A DNA stretch of 64,000 nt from Formicarius rufipectus (lineage: Eukaryota > Chordata > Aves > Passeriformes > Formicariidae). Positions 37,502-49,000 of the stretch are shown here, piece after piece. A program made the translations under genes and the position numbers. The stretch's first letter is position 1. The number at the start of each line of letters is the position of its first letter. The notes beneath the pieces were generated by a model that saw only the letters and a program-made list of their open reading frames with translations, did no database searches and was not told the DNA's origin. The stretch spans positions 877,891 to 941,890 of the forward strand of contig VXAU01004951.1 in assembly GCA_013399695.1 (NCBI GenBank), written 5' to 3'.

Positions 37502-40449
37502 GTAGAAAGTACAGGACAGAAAAATGCCTGGAAAAGATGTCTTCAGCTGTTTCTACATCAGCTTCAGCTGCTCCTAAAAGGGGTTGTTGTTCCTTCAATA
37601 TACATTTAACCCTAATAATTAGTGTTTTCTATTCCTTAATAAAGGCAGGTTTTAAAAACAGTAGTGAATTCAAGTGAATCGCTCCTCAGTATTTATCTTG
37701 TTCTCAAGTCTTTACTTGATTTGTAATGTGCTTGGAATAGGGGTTGTATCTTTGGGTTTTGTATGTGTAATACTTAGTGTAGTGTCTTTCTGTTCTGCAA
37801 ATACAGCTCCCATGTGCTGCCTCTGAACAAAAAAGTTAGAGATAGTAATAAATCACAGTCAGGTCTGATTCTGGGCAGACCAGTTGTGTGGGAGAGGAAA
37901 AGAGCAGCGGTTGTTAAACACAAGTTATAGATGTTCCTGTACACTCTTTAAGTTGTCATCTCCTTTCGATGTCTGCCCTTTCTGTGTGTTAAAAAGTAAA
38001 ATGACTTCTCTAGGATGAAGGCTTCTTCTGCTGGTGCTGAAGATCCCAACTTTTAAGCTCTAGGGACAGGTGTGGTATCTGCCATCACTCACACAGCTCA
38101 GAAATCAAAATGCTTGTGCCTGTTATGTCAGCGAGAGCCGCTGCCTCACTCTGACAAAGGACTCACTTGACTGCTGGACTAGCTATAATGAATTACTATC
38201 TGAGCCAGTGTCCCTTTCCTCCCTCATTAAGCCTAATTAGCATTCTGTACCACCCGGGTTCCTCAAGCCTCAGGAGTCCTCACCTCTGCACTGAGGTGCT
38301 ATAAGGAGATCAGCGCTATTCCCAGACCCTCCAATTTTCCATGTTGCAACTGATGTCACTTGCCAGACTTCTACCTCCTTTTTGCCCTTGGGACCTCTCC
38401 ATGAAGACACCTGCCTTATTAGATTAGGACAGTTCCCCGTGGGGACATGGAGATGTATGGATCATGTCTACTGCAGTTTCCATCTCCAAACTATGACACA
38501 TCATCGATCAGCAACTTTCTGCTCTTGTACCTCCTCTCTCAGGCATTAATGACCTTGATGGACACCTTCCGCTGTATAAAGTATATTGTACTGCTGTGTT
38601 TTACAGCACTGAAAAACATGACTATGATGCCATCTAAAGCCTCCTATTTCTTCTCCAGCACTGAAATTTTTGCTATATCCACAGTGAGAGAGAACATTAG
38701 CATGAATGAACATGATGGAGAGCTATAAAGTTTTTATTATCGCAATTTTAGGCTGTTCATCTTACAAGTGGCAAACTAACTCCTTGGGAGGGAAGTGCTT
38801 TGGGAAGCACTCTCTGAGCAGTTTGGGGAGGAATCCCAGTGGGGACAGAAGAGAGGAAGGACAAGAGAATTTGTGTTGTTCATAAAAGCAGAATAAAGGC
38901 AGTTTGCCATAATCCACCGTCAGCTACACTCAGGTAGGGTGAAGTTGTTGTCTTGGACTGCCCTACTCTGGTATAATAGAAAACAATATTTAGCCTCTTA
39001 TATGTGCTAGTTTGGGACTGGGTAGTGTGATTAATAAAAAGCTGCTTGCACAATACCCAGCACAGCTGCCATGGCACGTGTACACATTCTGGATTTGTGG
39101 ATGAATAGACTCTAAATGTGTAAGTACTTTTCTTGTGTTTACTCCCCTTGGACCTCCTCCCCCTTTATAAAACACAATTTCTGTGCAACTTTCTCTGGTC
39201 TCTGGACTGTGACTTTTAGACGGGTTTGGTTAAGTCTGTGTGGGTGTGTGTGGGGGTTTTGTCACTTATTGCTAGGGCACTGCAGAGCTCTCTGCATTTA
39301 AATTTATGTGTTCCGCCTTTTATTGCTGTGCCACTTGGCTCTTTTGAATTATCTCAGTCACCAAATGAATTTTATAGTCCATTGGGGGCTGTCCATGCTT
39401 GTTAAGGTGATATTTCCATCTCCAGTGTGCTGTGGAATCTCATCCGCCACGCAGTGATCACTTCTACCAGCCAGCTGCCTATTGCTTCTTCAGGAAACAT
39501 CGCTGCTCCTTGGAGACTCATGCAGTTATGGGATCGGTTGTGTGGGGGCTGCTGGAAAAAACAGCCAATTCACAGCATACAATGGGCATAACTTTTGCTC
39601 AGGAAATTGGTGAAATAGATGCTGTTGCAATGTTGGGTTGTGCCAGCTGTCCAGCTGGCTGTTTGGTGCAGAGAACCATCAAGGTATGACTTTTGCATAC
39701 TGTTCACCCCTGGGCCCCACTTAGGGGTTATGATTCCTTCCCTCAGAAAAGGGGCATTGTCAGCCAGAGGAGGTGTCCCCATGGTAGGTGACTACAGAAA
39801 TGGCAGGGACATACACAGGGCTGCAGCTGCAGGAGCTACAGACTCCACTGCAACCTGGTATTCTGCTGACAGTGCTAAACCCATTCACCTGGGCCTGACT
39901 AGGCAAAGGATGTTTGACTTTCTGTAGGCACAGCCCCTAAAGGCTTGGCTTTAGTGTAGACTGCATCTTTTTGCAAAGCTGCTTCCTCTGTTTTTGTGAC
40001 AAGGACCCCACTATGGTCCTTCATCGTGGTGCAGAAAAAGACCAAGAGCAGACCTGGACTTTCCTTGCTTTGTTGCTCTTTCTTCTGATACCATCCTTTT
40101 GCTCTTCATTAAACTGACTCCTCTCAGTCTTCCAGAGTGGTTTCACATTTTGCAGTTTCCTCCCCAATGTCTCTTTACTGAAGTTGTCAAAGCTTTGGGG
40201 GCATTTTGGGGAGAGTTCCCCATGTCCTGCATCAGATCTCATATTGCAGCAAATCTGCATGGTGGCAAAGGTGGGAGAGAATATGAGGATTTTATCACTC
40301 TGCAGTCATGAATGCTCAGAACTTAATATGGTACTGCAGTGTGAGTAGTCCAAGGACACACCTACTAGTTTGCACTCCTAGCAGGGTTCACAACAATTTC
40401 CCTTTCCAGCTCTGTGTCCTGAAGTTCAGCATCATCTTCCATTGGCAAC
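37502..40449. other. Non-coding stretch, no gene seen
   Basis: CpG-poor. One compact candidate element at 38100-38260 is listed separately. The frame at 39619-39927 (102 codons) is unrecognised. Confidence 0.5.
38100..38260. promoter_or_regulatory. Possible conserved non-coding element
   Basis: Contains closely spaced AATGAATTA, CATTAAGCCTAATTAGCATT and a few CpGs near 38130-38142, with no simple repetition. The TAATTAG homeodomain core is clear. Inferred from composition. Confidence 0.25.
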
Positions 40450-40561
40450 ATTCTCAGGCACATGACATGGTTCCTGGGGTGTCCTGCATAGGGCCAGGAG
40501 TTGGACTCAGTGATTCTGATGGGTCCCTTCCAATTCAGCAGGATTCTGTTTCTATTCTATG
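40450..40561 (+). mobile_element. CR1 LINE 3' end fragment
   Basis: Matches the CR1 3' untranslated end: the phrase with GGGCCAGGAGTTGGACTCAG (40491-40510), then the GGGTCCCTTCCAA motif, then a degenerate ATTCTGTTTCTATTCTATG tail at 40543-40561. CR1 is the main avian non-LTR retrotransposon and copies are almost always 5' truncated, as here. No coding part of ORF2 remains. Confidence 0.78.
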
Positions 40562-42835
40562 TCTTTCCCAGGAGACTTTACCTCTTTCCAATGTTCCTCG
40601 TAGGAGCCCTAAAGACACACTTCACAATGTTGTTTAGATGTCACAAAATAAATTTCTCTATCTTGGAACCTCTTACCTGTTTTGTTTGGGACCACTACCC
40701 AAAAACTCTTTGTGCCCTTGGATGACTTAGCTGGTCAGCAGCCCCGATACTTCTGCAGCCCTGGGAGTCTGGAGCTAGAGAGATCAGCTCTGTGGTGCAG
40801 CGAGATACTGGTTGTTCTATAGATCATCTGGGGTTCTTACATTGTTTTCCCTGATCCCCTTAGCAGTGCTCTTGTAGGGATAAACCACTGGAAGATAATT
40901 TGTCAGTTTCTTTTTCCTGTGCAAAGGGCTCCTAATGGTATTTCTCCACAGGTCTCTGCTGGACTTAATGTGATGTTGTTTCCTCTCTCTGCTCCTCCTT
41001 TGTAAAGTACTGATCTATGATATATTGCAGCTGTTTCCACAATTCATTTCCCTAAGCCTGTCGTCAGACTAATTGGTTTTCTGTTTAAGTCCTGGATCTT
41101 TCAGATTACTATGTGTGGGCACTTTGCATGATCCAAGCCCCAAATTTTCATTCTCCGCTGTCATTAGCTGTGTTAGAGTCTGTGTTAATCCCTCTCCAGC
41201 TAACTATCTTCATACAGAAAATTAACTGCTTCATATTAACCTGGCATACCTCTTCCACCTGGGTTGTGCTGTGTTCCTATGTCACCCTTGTGGCAGCCAT
41301 TGTGTCTCTCCTGCTGAGTGCAAATAAAAACAAATTATAAAAAAAATAAAGCTTAAAGCTATGCATTTCCTTCTTTTCCTCCCCTTCTGTCCCTCACCAA
41401 AAAAAAAAAAAAAAAGAGATTCCTGTAAGACGTTATCATGTCCATCATTTAACTAAACTGTACATATCTAGCATTTTTAATCTCCCTTCATAAATCAGTC
41501 CCTCCTGGCCCTTATCTCATTCAGCTGCCTGGAAATTAAAGAATAAAATAGAGCTCACAATAGGAAGAAGTCTGGATTGTCTTTTGAGGGGAGGGAAAGG
41601 AGCAGGGGAGGGACTGAGTGATAGCAAATAATTCTTACTGTTTTATAACCCCTTCCATCTAAGCATCTCAATGTACTTTGCAAATGGAAGTGAATTAAGG
41701 GTCACTGTGTCCCCCATGAAGCTGGGAAGTCTTGTCACAAATCTGTGCCAGTCAGCACCAGTCTTTATGAAGCCCATGCAGGTGTCAGAATTGCTCAGCC
41801 ACTGCAGGGAATAAAGTTATTTCTTTCTGCTGCAGGAAATTAGTAGCTACCTGTTAAAGTTGGAAGTGGAGAGGAGAGTTCGCATTAGGAGCTGAAGGAC
41901 TCTGAAAAAGATGAAAAATTCTGACCCCTTTTAGTAAAGGTAACTGGATTAAATGTGAATGCATTATAAAGACTCAGTAATTTAGAGGCAGAAAAATGTA
42001 GATGCAGAAAGATAAAGTGGTTTGCCCAGTTCATGAAGCAAGCTAGAGACAGAGAGAGGGAATCTTCATCAGTTGCTTTGACGGCAGAACAATTCTTTCT
42101 ACAACTAGCAGCAAGTTTTCCCTACTTGTGACCAGCAGCATGAAATTTGGGCTATACAGCTAGGGATTCAATTGAATGGATTTATCAGAAACTCCAGATT
42201 TGCTGAGAAGCACCAAGGGAACAGTTTTTCTCAGGAGATTTCCACTGCTTCCTGCTTTAGAGAAGATTGTTTTCAAGGAAGACTGTCTTTCTGGTATTTT
42301 GGCATCCCATACCCAGTGGCCCCAGCTCCAGGAAGGCACACTGGCCTGCCCTAAGATGAGATAGCAGAAGGTAACAGTTGTTTTTGTCAGATTTTACTTA
42401 ATTTCTTAATGTATTTTGTTCTTCTCTTTACCCTTATTGCTTCAATCCATTCCCAATACTTATCTCTCAGATTCATCCCTTCCCTCCGTCCTGATTCTCC
42501 TTAACTGCTTGTTCAGATTAGGAAACATCCTTTCAGCCCCTCTCTCATCCTCATTAAATAATTTTTTTTTCTTTATCTTCATCTCCTCCTTCCTAGACTG
42601 TCACTAATTTTTTTTTTTTTTAAAGCAAGAAAAGCTCTTTAATGTGTTTTTTAAAATGTCTTTGAAAATTATACCGTCTATGTTGCTTCTCTCTCTCTCG
42701 TTGTATTTATTTCTTTATATAATTATTTATTCTTACAGACCAAACTAAAAATTAGCTTACTGATAAAAGCCACAGTGGCTGCTGTTTGCTGATGATTAGG
42801 TGCAAAGGGGCTTTTCCCTGATAAGATGGATACAT
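40562..42835. other. Non-coding stretch, no gene seen
   Basis: Contains an A18 run at 41399-41416 preceded by pyrimidine-rich sequence, and a T14 run at 42608-42621. No gene or recognised mobile element. Confidence 0.5.
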
Positions 42836-43016
42836 AACAAGCTAGTCTGCCAGTGACATCAAGCTATGTGGTGTGGTTGTTATGCTGGAGGACCAGGTTG
42901 GACGGGGCTTTGAGCACCCTGGCCTAGTGGAAGGTATCCCTGCCCATGGCAAGGGAGTTGGAACTAGATTATATTTAATGTCCTTTCCAACTCAAGACAT
43001 TCTATGATTCTATGAA
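42836..43016 (+). mobile_element. Internally deleted CR1 LINE fragment
   Basis: The 5' piece (42836-42890) resembles the CR1 ORF2 stretch that encodes the reverse-transcriptase ADDTKL motif, in decayed form. At about 42891 it jumps directly to the 3' untranslated consensus (CCAGGTTGGACGGGGCTTTG, 42893-42912). It then continues through TGCCCATGGCAAGGGAGTTG to the classic tail ATTCTATGATTCTATGA at 43000-43016. The region that normally separates these parts, several hundred bases of ORF2 end and UTR, is missing. The copy is dead and non-coding. Confidence 0.78.
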
Positions 43017-43837
43017 ATATGCAAAAGATGTCTTTTACATTGAAAGGACAGGCTCAGTATTTGTATACCTCCTCCTTCCAACACTTCATGTCACAGGGGC
43101 AGATGCCCAGGAAAAAGGCTGGACTAGAAGCCAAAGATAAAAGCACTCTGCCCACAAATGCACACTTAACCCCAGGCACTGATTCCAGAAACAGCTGATG
43201 TCTCCAGACCCTTGAGAAATGTTCTGGTTTTTAGCAGACAGCAGATTGCAGCATCTCAGCCCTCATGGCTTCCATTAATCAACCCTAGACAGGAAATGGT
43301 ACAGAAAAGTAGCTTTTTACCCAGTGGGAGCAAGAATGGGATGTTCTTTTTCAACAAGAAAAAGAAAACAGTAGCACCTTCTGGTTTCAAATACTTGAGG
43401 ACCCAGACAAAAAACACTCCTCAAAATAGCCTTAAGTTTGGTAAATTTGTTATCTGGATTCATGTTCTTGTAGATCCTAAAGTTAGAAAAGACTGCTAAC
43501 ACCTCTTGGCTCTGATCTCAAAGCATTGGTTTGATATGGCCACGTGTTTCCATGCCATCACTGCTGTATCTATCTCAAGTACTAAGAGGAATGAAACTAC
43601 AGCAGCGTAGATTTCTGTGTTACCCACATGCATCTATCCAGAGTTGTGTGCCTTTGGCAACTAAAACTTATGCCCTTGCAGCTTTAGAGCTTTTGACAAA
43701 TAGGACGACCAGGTTGAAGGCTGCAATCACCCTTCTGGTATTGGTAAATCCTGGCAGCAGAGATCTAGACCATCTGTGCAATCCAGTTTAGCCACTGGAT
43801 GGGCACTGACATGAAAGAGTGGGTTTGATGGCCACAT

Positions 43838-43935
43838 GTACAATCACAGAAGTGTGCATTGGAAGGAACTGCTTATTGGATCTCTTATCTCCAGTCCAAG
43901 TTCCTGCTTGAAGCCAGACACTTCCCAGGAGCCAG
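43838..43935 (-). mobile_element. Possible old CR1 3' end fragment
   Basis: AATCACAGAAG...TTGGAAGGAAC...CTCCAGTCCAAG...CCTGCTTGAAGC follows the order of motifs at the 3' end of some CR1 subfamilies read on the minus strand, but divergence is high. The repeat may extend rightward to about 44140, which I cannot confirm. Confidence 0.35.
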
Positions 43936-46032
43936 TGTGTCAAAATCAAAAGGGCTACAAGTTGGTTGGTTAATTTTTTCTCCCAACTTTCCCTGCCTTA
44001 TGACTGCTGCTACATCCTTGCCACCCTGCCAATTCCAAGGGTGGCCTTGGGCTGCCTATCCAAGTCTCACTTCCAGAGGCACACGACATGGCATGTTGCA
44101 GAGCCAGTGTCAATCCAGATCAATTTATTTATCAAAGGCTTGTGACTAATGAGTGAAACCTGTTTCAGCCATTGGAAACCACTGCCACAGAAAGCAAGAA
44201 ACAGGTTCAATTAACTATATAGTGGGGATATCTCTGTGTAAAGATCCTACTGTGGAAAGTGTGCAGGCTACTGGGAGAAAGAACAGAGCCTCTGCATAGT
44301 TAGGAAGCATGATAACCTCTTCCAGTCAGTCCATCACTCACCACCTTCCAACTGAGTGGAGAGTCCATGTCACATATGAAAGGGTACATCATGACTTTCC
44401 TGCAGGAATATCTGGCGTAGTGATGAAATATAAAACAGGCAATAAAAACTAAAAATTGATAAAAACAAGAACTCAAATAGAAACAAGGAAGCAAGACAGA
44501 GGTGGAAAATGTGGCAGAACAAAGAAACTTTGTTTCACAGGGAAGGTCAGTACAAGTTCTGAAGAGGAGGATCCAGTCATGGAACAGTGGAAGGAAGCAG
44601 CTGAGTGAAGCTTTAACACCATGAATAAATTTAGTTATGTTTAATCATTCGATACGGATTGTACTGGAAATATGAACAAGCATCACTGCCTAGATCCAAG
44701 GAACTCTGTGGTCCTTCTCAGTTTACTTTACATATGAACTAAAGCTGGGTTTTGCAACAGCAGCAACAAAATGTTGCTGAGAATCCAGAGAAAGGTACAC
44801 ATGGAGCAAGGGAGGACCTATGTCCTGACTTGTGCTGGTAGTATTTTGTTCAGAGATAGTCTGCCTTCTGTGGTGGTGCCAAACAGCCCAGATTTATCCA
44901 TTTGCAGTTTCTGCTTTATTATTTTGAAGTTGCCTTTATCTGTCTCATTTATGTGTAATTCTACCTTTTTTTCTGCCCCTTACTTTCTTGGTACATAAGC
45001 AAGTTTGAATACCCTGTGTCTTGATCCCTGGAGTTGCCACTCCTCAAAAAAACAGTGAGGCACCATGGTAACATGCCATCCTAACAGTGGGGGCTGCTTT
45101 AATGTCTTCTGTCTCAGGGAAATAGGTGGCACTTGCCATACAAATCTCTGTAGTCCTCTTCAGTGTTTATTCACTAATTGTTATCCACTGCTCCCATAGA
45201 GCACTTTGTTTTTGATGACTTACCTAAATGGCACATTTATTCCCATACAAGCTTTGCAAATGAGAACAAATCTAGTTTATTTTGTTACAGTGAAAATTAA
45301 AGCAGTGGGCTGCACTATTGGAATCAGAAGTTATGCAAAATGATACTGTAAAATGCACTGTCAGTTATCTACGTGACACTCTTGCTCCCTTCCCAGTTCT
45401 GCCTTCAGGAGCCCTCTTCCAGCTCATGGCTCCTGCAGCCCTATGAATGCAGAGTGAACAGCAGGAGTTATTCTTCCTAAGTGAATAATGTACATGTTAT
45501 ATGACCTTCTGGGATGTACTCTTTCATCATTAACGAACAATGGAGTGAAAGTTCCTTTTCAAAGCAGCTCCTGACCCCACAGTTCTTACTAGTTTTTTTA
45601 CCTAGAAAAGGAAGATGTACACTAGTATTGCTGTTATAGGATGTACAATAGGATTTATGTTTGAAGCATCCTGTTCAAGGTGTGATGACAAGAAAGGCAA
45701 ATGAATCATTCTTGGGTTTTCATCTCCAGAGCAAGCATTAGATCCTTCACTTTCTTTAATGCTGGCAGTTCAGAAGGTGTGGTCCTCAAGGGCTCACATA
45801 GGTCCAGTTATCTCTCTTCATACTCTTTTGTTGTCTTGCATGTTCAAATTTGAGTCTCTAAGTAACTATGAGAGTATTGCCCCCTACGTGCCCGTACAGG
45901 ACCCAGAACTCTGCGGCATGTAATCCTAAAAGCAACAAAGCCTAAAGACTGGGGTTTTGCTAGGGAGAAGTTCAGATCACAGTGTTGTGAACAAGGGAGG
46001 TTTCCAAACTTCTTCAGACCTGGAATGTGATA
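43936..46032. other. Non-coding stretch, no gene seen
   Basis: No exon, RNA gene or confident repeat was recognised. The frame lengths are those expected by chance. Confidence 0.5.
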
Positions 46033-46058
46033 AATTAAACATGAAAAAATGTTTAATT
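46033..46058. repeat. Perfect 10-bp hairpin
   Basis: AATTAAACAT at 46033-46042 pairs with ATGTTTAATT at 46049-46058 across the 6-nt loop GAAAAA. AT-rich, so weak as RNA. As DNA it offers two opposed TTAA/ATTAA homeodomain-type sites. Confidence 0.8.
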
Positions 46059-49000
46059 AAACTGACTTGAAAAAGCCTGAAAGGGTCACGAAAACTGAAA
46101 GCGACGATGCCAGTTCCCCACAGCATATGGCAGAGCAGTCGCTCTCCCCTTGCTACAAACACAGGACTGTCACTTCAGAGGGACACACAACCCTTTCATT
46201 TTTCCAGCTGTCACCATGGCAGCAAAGGGACCATCCTGGGAGCCACCCTCCCTACCGCCACCCTCCCCTTATGAACAGGAGTAGGTCCCTCGGGGGAAAT
46301 GATTTCACCTGGGGAAGGCAAATGGGGAAAAGCCACCACTTTTCCCACTGTTGGAGACTGGCAGAGGATGGTATGGTGTGGGAGTGTCACTGCTTGAAGG
46401 CCTTGGGGATCCCTGTACTACATGCCATGGGATTGAAGCACTTTATTCTTGTATCAAAGAGAATATATATCGGACATCTAAACTCCATTTAAAACAGAGA
46501 AGTCTTGATGTTCTCTGTGTTCATGGCTGTTTGATGTAGGAGTATTTCAAGGGGCAGGTAGCTCTAGTTTTCCATCTCTTTCCCTTTCACCACACACATC
46601 CTCAGGTGTGGTGGGCAGGGGAACACAAGGCTTGTCACAGGGAGCAGGTCTATATTGCAGCCTTCAGCTACAGGGTCTGGGAGCAACTTTCAGTTTTCAG
46701 AAAGGATGAGTGATTGAGTAAAGGGCTCTCTAGGTCACTTAAATTATCATTATGCCTCCATTGTGAAGTCTAGCTTGAGCATTTATTTAGGGAGCTTCTG
46801 GTTATAGTGATGACTTCCATCCTTGGCTTAGTACGTTTTGCTGTCCATTTGCTTGTTGTGGCTTCCCTCAGCTCAAGCAACAGCACATCATTTGGTATTC
46901 TTTTTTATGAACAGGTACTGTGCTAAGTTATATGTAAGCATGGAAGGTACAGTCACCAACTTGAAAGGTCCTGGGCTTGCAGGGCACTGTGGGAGGACAA
47001 TGGGGGTGATCACCTGTTGGTGGCTCTATTTTCATGCTGCAGAGGGGAGATTTTTAAAGGGTTCTGGCATGTAACTCAGAGTCTCATGTTCAAGTATCAC
47101 AATGTTTCTGCTGTTGGGTTTTTACACATGCTGGCCTTTCCATATATTTTAGCTTATTTTAGTATAGGAAGAAGAAAGGAGTGGCTCTGGCAGCACAGAC
47201 TTAGGAGATGAGCCCACACACTAGATGAGGCCAGTAGGACATGACTGAGTGGGAAGCATGGGGCAAAGGAGGAGGCTGAACTCCCAGGAGGTAAAGTCAA
47301 GCAGGTGAAAAGGACAAAGATACTGAAATTGCTGTAGGTTTTTGAAAGTGAGAACAAGAAATTGAAACTCAATCCAGCAAACACTTCAGAACCAAGGGAG
47401 GGATGAAGCAGGATAGATATCCTATGATGGGATTTCAGGGTGAGTAAAAAGAATGCTAATGGCTATATTGTGTATGCTTTGTGTGTCAGAAAATCTGGGG
47501 AGAAGTTGCACTGCATGGAAGTTAGGCAATAATGAGTGGCCAGGCATGTCTCCCAGCTGTCAGGACAAAAAAGAAGGGCTTGGGTGTTGGCTCTGTTGCA
47601 GAGCTGTCTTTATCCCAAGGGACTTCAATCAGAAAGCCTTTCCTTAGGAGGTTCATTATCTCCCCTGTCTTCCCTGCAGTCTCTCATTCTCTGCACGAAC
47701 CGAAGTGGCCCCCAAACTCTAGAGACCAGGCTGCATCATAGTGGCCTTGTCCCTTTCAGATCTACCAACTCCCTAAAGGCTTCTGCCTTTCTGCACTGTC
47801 AGGAAATTAGTTTGCTGAAGAGAAAAGGTACAGTTATTGTAAAAAACTACTCAAATTAAGATATTTAATTGCAAAGAAGGAGAAAACATTTATAAATTAA
47901 ATGAATCACCCTGTTTACAGCACAGAAGAGTAAGGAATGATCTGAGAGGAAGCTGACATTTTGGCAGTCTGAGGCATGGGAAATGCAGCTGAGTGTATGA
48001 AAGTAGCAGAGGACATAGTGGCTTTTATAGCAATAGCAAGGCAATTAACCTTGCTTTCCCTACACTTCCTTAGACATCTGATTGATTTTAAATACCAAAG
48101 TGCATCCTGTGTTCCAACTGCCTCTCCAGCCTTTGCTCTCCTCTGGGCAGCAAGCATGTAGCAGGGCTGTGCTGAGGCAGGGGGCAGCAGGGAAGGGGCA
48201 ATTGCTGCAGGCACAGTAGTGACCACCTGTCAGCTGAAGCTCATTAACTCATCTAGCACCTGCTCCCAACCCTAATGAGATGGAGGGGGCACACCCAGCG
48301 GGAGCTCCTTTTCCGGAACACAATGCAATTACATTTGGGTTTATCTGTCTCTCTCTCTGTGTAGCATAAGACATCAGAGGTGCAGCAGAGACTGGAGCAC
48401 TCCTGTGCAGTCATGGGTTGTGGCTGCCTGTGCTATGTGTATATTTATAGTACAGCCTCCAGGCTTTCCTTTAAATTGCTGTTCCTGTGTGAAGGAGGAG
48501 AGTGGTGAGAGACGTCCAGCAAGTGGTCAGAAGGAGGTGGAATCTGTGAAGCAGTCACACTTGGTAAGATGTTGGCAGCAGTAGCTGTGTGCCTGGTTGC
48601 TTAACTATTAAATAGCATGTCTGTACTCTCATAGGATGTTCTACAACAATAATTAATAGTGATTACATAGTGATAACACAATGGTTATGCTAATAGTTCT
48701 ATCAGCCTGTATGTAAAGAAAGATAAGTCAATACTACAAATATAGTGCTATGTAAAGAGCCATCTTAGTGACATGAGAATTACATACAGTAAATATGCTG
48801 ATATTGTTTATAGTAGATAGTATAGATCCTTGCCTACTATGGTCCTTACCTACTTTGCATTTTCCCTGCAAATAACTTTCAGTGTTTCAGTCCTGCTGTT
48901 CTATTTTCCCCTCTACCCTCAGCTGCATAGAGATGCATCAAGATTCATTGCTTTCAGCTCTAGCAAAAAAACATGCTGGGCTGAAGAGATGCCCATTAAC

